A stretch of 16,917 nucleotides of DNA, from the NCBI GenBank assembly GCA_050014415.1, contig JBEKDJ010000079.1:1-16917 (forward strand), read 5' to 3'. Position 1 is the first letter of the stretch. Every line of letters begins with the position of its first letter. Of the stretch, positions 7,789 to 15,081 are shown in pieces. Made by a program: the position numbers and the translations under genes. Source of the DNA: JBEKDJ01 sp050014415. Its GTDB lineage: Bacteria; Desulfobacterota; BSN033; UBA1163. The notes below the pieces were generated by a model. That model was not told the origin of the DNA and ran no database searches. It worked only from the letters and a program-made list of their open reading frames with translations.

Positions 7789-7816
7789 TCTATAACAAAC
7801 CAGTGACAGAAGTCAA
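7789..7816 (-). promoter_or_regulatory. Candidate pyrE promoter overlapping its ribosome site
   Basis: The minus strand shows TTGACT (7816-7811), a 16-bp spacer, then TATAGA (7794-7789). The -10 box runs directly into the putative ribosome site AGAAGGT. Initiation near 7782 would leave only about 5 nt before the ATG at 7777. Either the mRNA is nearly leaderless, translation starts further in, or one of the two signals is spurious. Confidence 0.4.
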
Positions 7817-7954
7817 GAGAATTTATTAAGAGTGTACAATGCCTCACTTGAACGGCGGCAACCGCCGATCATGTGGCTCTAAAAAGAAAATAATCGCAGA
7901 GTCTCAATCCTATATCGGCCTTCTTTACCTGCTAGTCCTCGTGCCGAAAACAGC

Positions 7955-7983
7955 TTGACACTTTCCCTTCGCAAACATATAAT
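7955..7983 (+). promoter_or_regulatory. Consensus sigma70 promoter for the tautomerase gene
   Basis: TTGACA at 7955-7960 and TATAAT at 7978-7983 are separated by exactly 17 bp, a perfect consensus. Transcription would begin near 7990, giving a leader of about 50 nt. The ribosome site GGGAGG (8028-8033) lies 6 nt before the ATG. Upstream in the same gap, CGGCGG 7853-7858 and CCGCCG 7862-7867 form a tight GC hairpin of unknown role. Confidence 0.8.
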
Positions 7984-8039
7984 CCTCCCATTTATAGAAT
8001 AGACAAGAAAACAGCGTTAATACATGAGGGAGGTTTGAG

Positions 8040-8429
8040 ATGCCATTGGTTACGATAACCATAATTGAAGGTAAGACAAGGGAGTTCAGAAGGTTAATCT
8101 TTGATGCTGTGCATGATTCGTTGGTGGCAGCACTTAAGATTCCCGATCATGACCGAAATCAACGGATTGTTGAGATACGGCTGGACAATCTTGAATTTCC
8201 AGCGGGCAGAACAGAGAGTTTTGTTACAATAGAAATGACGGTGTATCCTGGGCGATCACTCCAAGCTAAGAAAGCTCTTTATCAAGAAATCGTATCCCGG
8301 CTTCAGAGGCTGGAGATTCAAGGCGATGATATTCTGATTGTGCTCAATGAGCCCCCGCTTGAGAATTGGGGTATTCGGGGCGGATATCCGGCAAGTGAAG
8401 TGGATATCGGTTTTGAAATCAACGTTTGA
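8040..8429 (+). CDS. Tautomerase superfamily protein (MSAD-like)
   Basis: A 129-residue protein with Pro directly after the initiator Met (MPLVTITIIEG), so Met removal would expose the catalytic Pro-1. Its length matches the fused two-module tautomerases related to malonate semialdehyde decarboxylase. Counting Pro as 1, D37 (PDHDRNQ) is kept and R71 (YPGR) fills the arginine region, where MSAD has two. The C-terminal ENWGIRGGYPASEVDIGF is typical of this subgroup. The substrate is unknown. The gene stands alone, divergent from pyrE and convergent with arcC. Confidence 0.88.
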   Translation: MPLVTITIIEGKTREFRRLIFDAVHDSLVAALKIPDHDRNQRIVEIRLDNLEFPAGRTESFVTIEMTVYPGRSLQAKKALYQEIVSRLQRLEIQGDDILIVLNEPPLENWGIRGGYPASEVDIGFEINV

Positions 8430-8555
8430 GTAGAGCGCTAACCAGCGGCTGAACCGGATCGCTGAAAAATCCGAAAATAGATTAATGGTGTGTTTCTGCA
8501 GTCGCTTTGACTGGAGCTAAGAGAGAAGGGAGATTTAGCTTAACTCAATGACGAG

Positions 8556-9500
8556 TCAGGAAGAGATAAGGGTTCCTCCTTTTCCATCCAGTGCCTCATC
8601 GGCGCAGTCAAGGCAGGTGATGATCGCTCCTCCGCCTCCATACTCAATAAAACGGATGCAGGCCTCGATTTTGGGACCCATGCTTCCGGCCGGGAATTGG
8701 CCTTCTTGGAGGTACTGCTTTGCCTCTTGTAAACGGAGTGTTCTGAGGCCCATCTGATCCTGTTTCCCAAAATTGAGACAGACCTGATCGACTTCAGTGA
8801 GGATCATTAAGAAATCAGCGCCCACTGATTCCGCCAGCTTCTCTGCGGCCAGGTCCTTATCGATCACGGCTTCAACTCCGTGAACAAGCCCCTGATCATC
8901 AAAAATCACCGGTATCCCACCCCCGCCTGAAGCAATCACAATTACACCTGAATCAAAAAGATCCCTTATAACCCTGGCTTCAAGGATTCGTAAGGGATCG
9001 GGGGACGGCACCACCCTCCGATAATATTCCCCTTTCATCATTATCTTCTGAAAGGCATGGCCCCAATGCTTCTCATATTTCTTTTTCTGAATTTTGCTGT
9101 AAAAGGGACCTACAGGTTTGGCAGGATTTCGAAACCCTGGATCTTTCCCATCCACCATCACCTGAGTGATCAGAGTGACGACGCTACGTTCAATTCCGGC
9201 ATCTTTCAATTCGTTGAGCAGTGTCTGCTGGATCATGTACCCGGTCTGTCCTTGCGTCATCGCATCGCAAACGTCGAGGGGTTGCGCGGGGACTGATCGA
9301 GCACTCTTCTCCTGCTGAATGAGTAGGTTACCCACTTGGGGCCCGTTGCCATGGGTAATCACAATGGGATACCCCCTCTTAATGACCTTCATCATGTGAG
9401 AACAGCTCCTCCTCAGATTCTCAAACTGTTCTTCAGCGAAGCCTTTTTGATTCCACTGCTTAATGGCATTGCCACCAAGCGCGATTACGATCTTCTTCAT
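8556..9500 (-). CDS. arcC: Carbamate kinase
   Basis: A 314-residue amino-acid-kinase-fold enzyme that reversibly transfers phosphate between carbamoyl phosphate and ADP. Motifs are MKKIVIALGGNAI (1-13), THGNGPQVG (49-57), ASGGGGIPVI, AVIDKDLAAEKLA and GSMGPKIEA. The start at 9500 matches where carbamate kinases normally begin; the frame continues to a GTG at 9569 that would add 23 atypical residues. The ribosome site is weak. It is the last gene of the cluster, 94 nt after pyrB. In arginine deiminase systems it works catabolically to make ATP, but no arcA is visible here. With pyrB and argF upstream it may instead balance or supply carbamoyl phosphate. Confidence 0.93.
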   Translation of the reverse strand: MKKIVIALGGNAIKQWNQKGFAEEQFENLRRSCSHMMKVIKRGYPIVITHGNGPQVGNLLIQQEKSARSVPAQPLDVCDAMTQGQTGYMIQQTLLNELKDAGIERSVVTLITQVMVDGKDPGFRNPAKPVGPFYSKIQKKKYEKHWGHAFQKIMMKGEYYRRVVPSPDPLRILEARVIRDLFDSGVIVIASGGGGIPVIFDDQGLVHGVEAVIDKDLAAEKLAESVGADFLMILTEVDQVCLNFGKQDQMGLRTLRLQEAKQYLQEGQFPAGSMGPKIEACIRFIEYGGGGAIITCLDCADEALDGKGGTLISS

Positions 9501-9594
9501 GCAATACGGAATCCTAGTTTCTATCCAATTGAGAAATCCCGATTGGATAAGAAAGTAAACTCCCAGCACCCTCTGTGCCTGAGCAGCGGCCCTC

Positions 9595-10524
9595 CTATCT
9601 TTTTCCCAAGATCATGGCGAGCAGGGCCATCCTTACGTAAACCCCATTTCTCACCTGTCTGAAATAGGCTGCTCCAGGATAGAGATCGACCTCCGGGCTG
9701 ATCTCATCCACTCTGGGAAGCGGGTGCATGACAATCATCCTTTTCTTAAGCCCTTTGAGGAAATTTTCATCGATGACGTAACGGCCTTTGACTCTCTCAT
9801 ACTCTGACAGATCCTCGAACCGCTCCTTTTGAATTCGCGTCATGTAGATGAGATCGCTCCTGGAGGCCGCTTCCCTTAGATCTTCTGTCTCTTCAATCTC
9901 AATCCCTTTCTGTTTGAGATGGGAGGTGATCGCATCCGGCATTCGAAGCGTCACAGGAGAGACAAAATAGAGCCTCGCCTGAAAGAGAGAGAGGAGTTCG
10001 ACCAGGGCATGGACGGTCCGTCCGTTCTTCAAATCGCCCACCATGGAGACCACCAGATTCTCTAAGGAACCCAACTCCCGATGGATGGTATAGATATCGA
10101 GGAGGGCTTGGGTGGGGTGCTGCCCAGCTCCATCCCCTGCATTGATCACAGGGACCGGGGCGGCGTCAGCGGCCTCTTTTGCCGAGCCAATCCGGGGATG
10201 GCGCATTACAATCACATCCGCGTACTGAGAGACGGTCCGAGCAGTGTCGGCCACGGTTTCGCCCTTTGCAGCCGACGAACTCTCTGAGGAAGCCATGCTG
10301 ATTACTCCTCCGCCCAAGCGCTGCATGGCTGTCTCAAACGAGAGCCGGGTGCGCGTGCTCGGCTCAAAGAAGAGCGTGGCCAAGATCTTCCCTTTCAAAA
10401 GACTTAGAGATTCCTTTCTTTTAAGTTCCTTCTCAAAATCGGATGCAATCTTAATAATTGTATTTATGTCTTTCTTTGAAAACTGATTCCCATGAAGGAT
10501 ATCCTTACCTTTAAGGCTGGCCAT
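9595..10524 (-). CDS. pyrB: Aspartate carbamoyltransferase catalytic chain
   Basis: A 309-residue enzyme that condenses carbamoyl phosphate and aspartate in pyrimidine synthesis. The carbamoyl-phosphate motif STRTR is at 56-60 (FEPSTRTRLSFETAMQRLGG). GQHPTQALLDIYTI and VMHPLPRVDEI mark it as the aspartate rather than the ornithine enzyme. Full length. GGAGG lies 5 nt before the ATG. It begins 25 nt after the pyrC stop. No pyrI regulatory chain is present, so allosteric control by that subunit is not expected from this locus. Confidence 0.96.
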   Translation of the reverse strand: MASLKGKDILHGNQFSKKDINTIIKIASDFEKELKRKESLSLLKGKILATLFFEPSTRTRLSFETAMQRLGGGVISMASSESSSAAKGETVADTARTVSQYADVIVMRHPRIGSAKEAADAAPVPVINAGDGAGQHPTQALLDIYTIHRELGSLENLVVSMVGDLKNGRTVHALVELLSLFQARLYFVSPVTLRMPDAITSHLKQKGIEIEETEDLREAASRSDLIYMTRIQKERFEDLSEYERVKGRYVIDENFLKGLKKRMIVMHPLPRVDEISPEVDLYPGAAYFRQVRNGVYVRMALLAMILGKR

Positions 10525-10549
10525 CTTCTCCTCCTATGACACTAATGAA

Positions 10550-11872
10550 CTAAATCACCACTCCATCCTTTGCTACAATCCGCCCTCCGACCATTGTTAG
10601 AATTGCTTTTCCGTAAAGCTCCCAGCCGTCAAAAGGGCAATTTCTGCCTTTGGAATAAAAACGGTTGGCATCCACTTTCCATTTCCTATCCAAATCAATC
10701 AGAGTTAGATCTGCTTTAGCGCCTGGCCTGAGGGTGCCAACCCCTAGTACATCGAGTCCGAAAATCCTGGCTGGCAGGATGGTCATCTTCTCGATCGCTT
10801 GGCTTAATGTCAAAATGCCCGGGCGCACCAGGTGAGTTAAGATCAATCCCAGCGTCGTCTCCAAGCCAATAATGCCGAAGGGGGCTTGATCCCAATGTCG
10901 ATTCTTTTCCTCGGGTGAATGCGGAGCATGGTCACTCGCGATAATATCGATCGTGCCGTTGGCCAGCCCTTCCCTTACTGCCAGCATATCTTCCTCGGAC
11001 CTCAACGGTGGATTTGCTTTTGCGTTCGGCCCGATCTCTCTTGCCATTCGCTCTGTTAACAGGAGATGATGCGGAGTGGCCTCTGCTGTCACCTTGACTC
11101 CTCGCTTTTTCGCATCTGCAATGATTTCCACCGACCTGGCAAGGCTCACATGTGAGATATGAATGCGTGCTTCCGTCTTTTCGGCCAATTCAATATCTCG
11201 CTTAATAAACCCGGCTTCGGATGTATAAGGACCAGCGCCAGGTGGAGCATATGGCATCTGGAGACGGGATGACCGCTGCCCGCGTCTCTCGTGCTGCCTC
11301 AGTATCCTTTCTCGATAGAGGGCTGATTCTTCGCAATGGGGACTCACCAAAATTCCGCTTTCTTTCGCTTTAATGAGGGTGTTTCGCATCAGCCTACGGC
11401 TGGGAACGGGATTTCCATCGTCAGAAATGGCTCTGGCGCCAGCTTCCCTGAGCTTGACGATATCCGCCAGCCTGTGTCCCATCATCCCCTCAGTCATTGC
11501 CGATTTGGAATAGAAATGAACAACACTCCTCTTGTCCGAAATATCTAGCAAACGCCGAAGTCGCGTTGGAGTGTCTATTGGAGGAATCGTATTGGGTTCT
11601 GCTATGACAGTAGTGAACCCTCCCGCTGCGGCAGCTAGTGAGCCTGTACGCAGATCCTCTTTATACTCTTGGCCAGGTTCCCTAAAATGGACGTGAACAT
11701 CCACCAGACCCGGCACAAGTACTTTGTCATGCGCGTCAATAACAGTGGCTTCTGGGGCTAAGACGTCCTGACCAATCTCTTTGATCTCTCCTTCGCCAAT
11801 CAAGACATCGAACACCTCAAGGGACCCCTGTTCCTTATCTATTAGGCTTGCTTTCTTGATTAAGAGTTCCAT
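10550..11872 (-). CDS. pyrC: Dihydroorotase, class I
   Basis: A 440-residue amidohydrolase that cyclises carbamoyl aspartate to dihydroorotate. The zinc motif H60-x-H62 lies in DVHVHFREPGQEYKED. Further motifs are AISDDGNPV, HCEE, HISHVSLARS and IASDHAPHSPEEK. Length and the EPGQEYKED segment fit the class I bacterial enzymes that often pair with pyrB. The ribosome site is poor (AGATACCT just upstream). It lies 72 nt after argF and 25 nt before pyrB. Confidence 0.96.
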   Translation of the reverse strand: MELLIKKASLIDKEQGSLEVFDVLIGEGEIKEIGQDVLAPEATVIDAHDKVLVPGLVDVHVHFREPGQEYKEDLRTGSLAAAAGGFTTVIAEPNTIPPIDTPTRLRRLLDISDKRSVVHFYSKSAMTEGMMGHRLADIVKLREAGARAISDDGNPVPSRRLMRNTLIKAKESGILVSPHCEESALYRERILRQHERRGQRSSRLQMPYAPPGAGPYTSEAGFIKRDIELAEKTEARIHISHVSLARSVEIIADAKKRGVKVTAEATPHHLLLTERMAREIGPNAKANPPLRSEEDMLAVREGLANGTIDIIASDHAPHSPEEKNRHWDQAPFGIIGLETTLGLILTHLVRPGILTLSQAIEKMTILPARIFGLDVLGVGTLRPGAKADLTLIDLDRKWKVDANRFYSKGRNCPFDGWELYGKAILTMVGGRIVAKDGVVI

Positions 11873-11944
11873 AGGTATCTGAATCAGACAACACGCTTTT
11901 GTGCTTAATTATTTGCCATTCGTTCCAGGCTGTCCGCCATCCGT

Positions 11945-12877
11945 TCACATGATCAGAGCCAGAAGTGCCTTCTGTGTGTGAAGTCTATTCTCTGCCTGAT
12001 CGAAGATGATGCTGTTCTTAGAATCCGCCACATCATCCGTCACCTCTTCTCCACGATGGGCGGGAAGACAGTGCATAAAAAGATAATCCTCTTTGGCTTC
12101 TTTAACCAACTGGGCATTTACCTGGAACGGTTTAAATATCTTAAAGCGCTCTTTACGCTCATTTTCCTTCCCCATGCTGGCCCAAACATCCGTATAGACG
12201 ATATCCGCCCCCTTCACCGCCTCTTTTGGATCATTCGTCACCTTCACCTCTGTCCCAGTTCTTTCACTCTCTCTTTTTGCCTGAGACATTACTCCTGGAT
12301 TTGGTTCATACCCTTTCGGACATCCGAGGGTGATGTCCATTCCGACTTTTGAGCAACCATAGAGAAGCGAGTGGGCCACGTTATTTCCGTCGCCGACATA
12401 GGCGAGTTTTAAACCTGAAAACCGACCTCTTTTCTCATAGATGGTGAAAAGATCGGCAAGCCCCTGGCAAGGATGGCAGAAGTCGGAAAGTCCGTTGATC
12501 ACTGGAACCCTGGAATGCTTGATGAGATCAAGGATGGTCTGATGGGCAAAGACTCTTGCCAAGATCCCGTCAACGTAACGGGAAAGAACCTGAGCGGTGT
12601 CTGCAATCGATTCCCCACGGCCCAGTTGGAGATCATTGGTTCCCAGATAGAGGGCATGACCTCCGAGTTGAAACATCCCTACTTCAAATGAAACCCGAGT
12701 TCGTGTCGATGGTTTCTCAAAGATCATTGCGAGTGTCTTTCCCTTCAAAAGAAGGTGCTCCTCGCCCCGGAAGAGTTGGTGTTTCAGCAATTCTGAAGTC
12801 TTCAGAATCTCTTCAATCTCTTCCTTTGTCAGATCATAAAGGCTGGCTAATGATCTACCCTTCATGTTGATAGCCAT
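11945..12877 (-). CDS. argF: Ornithine carbamoyltransferase
   Basis: A 310-residue enzyme that makes citrulline from ornithine and carbamoyl phosphate. STRTR is at 57-61 (FEKPSTRTRVSFEVGMFQLGG). HPCQGLADLFTIYEK and FMHCLPAHRGEEV (the ornithine-specific HCLP motif) separate it from pyrB-type proteins. AAGGAG lies 6 nt before the ATG. It is the first gene of the leftward cluster, so its promoter should lie in 12880-13000. That stretch is A/T-rich but no confident boxes were found. The family can act anabolically or catabolically; the pyrimidine neighbours favour an anabolic role. Confidence 0.96.
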   Translation of the reverse strand: MAINMKGRSLASLYDLTKEEIEEILKTSELLKHQLFRGEEHLLLKGKTLAMIFEKPSTRTRVSFEVGMFQLGGHALYLGTNDLQLGRGESIADTAQVLSRYVDGILARVFAHQTILDLIKHSRVPVINGLSDFCHPCQGLADLFTIYEKRGRFSGLKLAYVGDGNNVAHSLLYGCSKVGMDITLGCPKGYEPNPGVMSQAKRESERTGTEVKVTNDPKEAVKGADIVYTDVWASMGKENERKERFKIFKPFQVNAQLVKEAKEDYLFMHCLPAHRGEEVTDDVADSKNSIIFDQAENRLHTQKALLALIM

Positions 12878-13006
12878 TGTGGACTCCTTATAATCTTGCT
12901 ATTAGCCGCCGACCCGCAACGATAAAGGTGTGAGGCAAAATAAATTCTAACATATATTTACTATAATGCCGTACAAAATTTCTGGCACTCCGGGTTAATG
13001 ATTATC

Positions 13007-13035
13007 TTGCTTTTTGCCTTGCATTAACATATACT
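13007..13035 (+). promoter_or_regulatory. Candidate sigma70 promoter for a small RNA
   Basis: TTGCTT at 13007-13012 and TATACT at 13030-13035 with a 17-bp spacer. It predicts a transcript start near 13042, just before a structured segment that ends in an intrinsic terminator. Confidence 0.45.
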
Positions 13036-13041
13036 TGAAAT

Positions 13042-13123
13042 CAAGTTAGTTGCATAGAGTTTTGTTAGGCCACGATCGTTAAGCCCGTGAAGGACTCTAG
13101 CCAACTTCTCTTTGCGGGTTTTT
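13042..13123 (+). ncRNA. Candidate small structured RNA or terminated leader
   Basis: About 82 nt lie between the promoter and a terminator. One fold pairs AAGTT 13043-13047 with AACTT 13103-13107, TAGAGT 13055-13060 with ACTCTA 13094-13099, and CACG 13071-13074 with CGTG 13086-13089. The terminator fold (13084-13118) uses overlapping bases, so the two are mutually exclusive, a hallmark of attenuators. No known riboswitch class was recognised. The RRM gene begins 343 nt after the terminator. It may be a stand-alone sRNA, an attenuator, or a coincidence. Confidence 0.4.
13084..13123 (+). terminator. Intrinsic terminator (plus strand)
   Basis: CCCGTGAAGG (13084-13093) pairs with TCTTTGCGGG (13109-13118) over 10 positions including three G-U pairs. 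Five U follow at 13119-13123. The four G-C pairs at the base and the U-tract make it credible. Confidence 0.55.
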
Positions 13124-13254
13124 CTCTTAAGCAAATGAATTTAGAAACGACTTGAATCACCATTTGATCCATTCGGCAGCGCCAAGGCTGAGACGTGAGC
13201 TCATCCGAACGTTCCGCACACCCCCTAGGACGATATTTCGAACGTTGCTCAGGA

Positions 13255-13303
13255 TTAATCCGGAGCCTACCCCGGCATTTGTTCCGGGGTATCTAAGGAT
13301 TAA
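13255..13303. repeat. Two-step palindrome in the RRM leader region
   Basis: TTAATCC 13255-13261 pairs with GGATTAA 13297-13303. Inside, TACCCCGG 13268-13275 pairs with CCGGGGTA 13284-13291 around an 8-nt loop. No U-tract follows. It resembles the CCCCG...CGGGG stem of the repeat at 6871-6978, so it is probably another dispersed palindrome. The remainder of the 588-bp gap 12878-13465 holds the small-RNA candidate and otherwise nothing recognised. Confidence 0.5.
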
Positions 13304-13465
13304 CACCACAGGATTCACAGAAGCGGCGTAGCGTTCTAAATGGGATAAGGGTGAAGGTGAAATGGAGAAAGGAGAGTGGTCATCGTCAGAACATCCTATC
13401 GGACCAACAGACCGACGAGTTCAGTCAAACACTAAGAAGAATCGAAACAAGGAGGGAGATTGATC

Positions 13466-13774
13466 ATGAATATTTATGTTGGGAACCTATCCTATAATGT
13501 AACCGAGGAAAATCTTCGTCAGGCTTTTGAGGCTTTCGGTCAAGTAGCTTCTGCAACCATTGTCAAGGACAAATATAGCGGGCAGGCACGAGGATTTGGT
13601 TTTGTAGAGATGCCTGATCAGGCGGAAGCCCAAACGGCGATCAAGAACCTTAATGGGAAAGAACTCCTTGGTCGACAGCTCAATGTGAACGAAGCGCACG
13701 CTCGTACCGATCGAGGAAAATCGGGAGGGCAAAGAGGGCGAACGGGCTATGGTGGCCGTAGGGACCGTTACTGA
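13466..13774 (+). CDS. RRM-domain RNA-binding protein
   Basis: A 102-residue protein with one RNA recognition motif. RNP2 is IYVGNL (3-8) and RNP1 is RGFGFVEM (42-49), both with the aromatic residues that stack on RNA. A Gly/Arg-rich tail follows (GGQRGRTGYGGRRDRY), as in cyanobacterial and proteobacterial cold-inducible Rbp proteins. AAGGAGGGAG ends 7 nt before the ATG at 13466; a TTG at 13460 is in frame but less likely. A second RRM gene follows 440 nt downstream. It likely binds single-stranded RNA in the cytosol; targets are unknown. Confidence 0.93.
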   Translation: MNIYVGNLSYNVTEENLRQAFEAFGQVASATIVKDKYSGQARGFGFVEMPDQAEAQTAIKNLNGKELLGRQLNVNEAHARTDRGKSGGQRGRTGYGGRRDRY

Positions 13775-14214
13775 TACGATCTTTCTAATTCTAGACTTAA
13801 GAAACGGAAAAAAGGTAATCCATGACACAACAGAGAGGACATGGGAATCACCGTGGTGCTTCGTTCAGATGCCTGTGCCGTCCTGACCTTAACAGGATTT
13901 CCGCATCAGGTCTCGGCAAGGGAAGAGTGGTTCAGGTTTTTCTATCAAGTGACAGGCCATTGTTGCATAGGGAGTGTTTCAAAAAATGGAGATTCGCTTT
14001 GTAGGAGATGATCCTGGTCTCGCGCATCCCATAGCCTTTTTTGATGCCGTCTCTTCCGATTCGGCTAGAACGCTGCCTACATCAATTTCAAAATACCGCG
14101 AGTGGAGCCCCACGCGCCAAGCTTGTGGCTTTTGAACAACACCTGTGTGGGGCGACATTCCGGCCAAAGGCCATGATATTCTTCTGCCTGGGTCATCAGA
14201 AGTAGGGAGAAACA
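13775..14214 (+). other. 440-bp spacer between the two RRM genes
   Basis: No convincing gene. A 60-codon frame at 13822-14004 has AAGG 6 nt before its ATG, and a 49-codon frame lies at 13986-14135. Neither resembles a known protein. Possible RNA structure includes GCCCCAC 14107-14113 with GTGGGGC 14147-14153, and GGCCAAAGGCC near 14162-14172. The second RRM gene's ribosome site GGGAGA is at 14205-14210. It is most likely a structured leader plus unexplained sequence. Confidence 0.4.
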
Positions 14215-14481
14215 ATGAATAAGAAAATCTATGTGAGTAACCTTCCGTCCCAGACCACCGAAGACGAACTAAAAACCTTTTTCTCTAGTGCAGGAGATGT
14301 CATGTCCGTCAAGATTGTGGGGGACAGACAAACCGGTCAACCGAGGGGGTTTGCCTTCGTGGAGATGTCCTCACAATGGGAAGCTCGGAGGGCTGTCTCC
14401 ATGCTGAATAGAAAGAGTTTTATGGGAAAAGAGTTGCTAGTCAAAGAAGCCAGAATCAGCCGTAGTTTCCGGAGGAGATAG
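14215..14481 (+). CDS. Second RRM-domain RNA-binding protein
   Basis: An 88-residue protein that is almost entirely one RNA recognition motif. RNP2 is IYVSNL (5-10) and RNP1 is RGFAFVEM (44-51). A short basic end (ISRSFRRR) replaces the Gly-rich tail of the first RRM protein. GGGAGA lies 4 nt before the ATG. The two RRM sequences differ at many positions, so this is an old duplication or separate acquisition. It is convergent with the PilZ gene, whose stop lies 50 nt away. Confidence 0.92.
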   Translation: MNKKIYVSNLPSQTTEDELKTFFSSAGDVMSVKIVGDRQTGQPRGFAFVEMSSQWEARRAVSMLNRKSFMGKELLVKEARISRSFRRR

Positions 14482-14531
14482 TTATCAGCGCATGACAGTC
14501 CAGTCAAAGGTTGTCAAACCGCAGGAGTTGC

Positions 14532-14909
14532 TCAGGATTCTCCCATGTGTCGAATTGGAGTCGGAAAGAGCTTTTGTAATTTCAGTAGGTCTTCTTCCTT
14601 GATTTGAACAAATTCTAGTCCATATTGATATCCATTCCGATTTTCCTTTGAACAGAGACCCTTCCAAATAACCTCGGCTACCACTTCGAAATGGGCAAGC
14701 TGGAAATCCTTCCGGAATATAACCACAACATTTAGTTTTGTTCCTACAGGCATGTTTCTTACGGAATAGATACGGAGGCCTATCTCGCTTCCATCGACAA
14801 CGATTCCACCATAGGTGTCTGGTGCATCCTTAACCCGGTATTCAAGAGGCCAATCCATATCAAACCGCGGAGATTTTCTTCTCTCCTTATTGCCATAGTC
14901 TCTATCCAT
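14532..14909 (-). CDS. PilZ domain c-di-GMP-binding protein
   Basis: A 125-residue single-domain PilZ protein. The RxxxR motif is R11-K-S-P-R15 (RRKSPRF) and the second motif is D39-G-S-E-I-G44. Both are intact, so c-di-GMP binding is expected. The strand pattern LNVVVIFRKDFQLAHFEVVA and GLEFVQI fits the beta-barrel. The start at 14909 is preferred: CGGGAG ends 6 nt upstream, whereas the ATG at 14915 abuts it. No output domain is present, so it should act by binding a partner, perhaps in motility or polysaccharide secretion. Its leader carries a sigma54-type promoter, a class I c-di-GMP riboswitch and a terminator. Confidence 0.93.
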   Translation of the reverse strand: MDRDYGNKERRKSPRFDMDWPLEYRVKDAPDTYGGIVVDGSEIGLRIYSVRNMPVGTKLNVVVIFRKDFQLAHFEVVAEVIWKGLCSKENRNGYQYGLEFVQIKEEDLLKLQKLFPTPIRHMGES

Positions 14910-14940
14910 CGTCATCTCCCGTTCATATTTTCATACTGCC

Positions 14941-14987
14941 GTAGCCTCATCCTGCGAAGGGGGATCAGGCTACCCCGCCACGGCGGG
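14941..14987 (-). repeat. Adjoining hairpins in the PilZ leader
   Basis: GTAGCCT 14941-14947 pairs with AGGCTAC 14967-14973, with ATCC/GGAT continuing the stem inside. Immediately beside it, CCCGC and GCGGG form a compact GC hairpin (14974-14987). Both lie between the riboswitch terminator and the PilZ start. They could be a dispersed palindrome, an mRNA-stability element, or part of translational control. Confidence 0.45.
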
Positions 14988-15009
14988 ATTTTCGCTCACT
15001 ATAACTAAA

Positions 15010-15081
15010 TAAAAAACCGGATTGCCTGTTGGTGGAGCCACGGTAAGCCGGTCTATGTGCTTCGACTTTGGCAACCCGGCT
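15010..15081 (-). terminator. Riboswitch-controlled intrinsic terminator
   Basis: On the minus strand CCGGGTTGCC (15079-15070) pairs with GGCAATCCGG (15026-15017) over 10 positions with one G-U. A run of six U (15016-15011) follows. The 5' strand is the conserved 3' segment of the c-di-GMP aptamer, so ligand-bound aptamer and terminator cannot coexist. A shorter alternative stem is ACCGG (15052-15048) with CCGGT (15020-15016). Confidence 0.75.

Noticed and set aside
8515..8540. AGCTAA/TTAGCT inverted repeat after arcC as a terminator
   Set aside because: The stem is A/T-rich, the loop is long, and no U-tract follows on either strand.
9501..9569. Extended carbamate kinase start at GTG 9569
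   Set aside because: The extra residues are atypical, and family members begin at MKKIVIALGGNA.
13979..14215. 78-codon minus-strand frame between the RRM genes
   Set aside because: No ribosome site, no recognised similarity, and composition that looks incidental.
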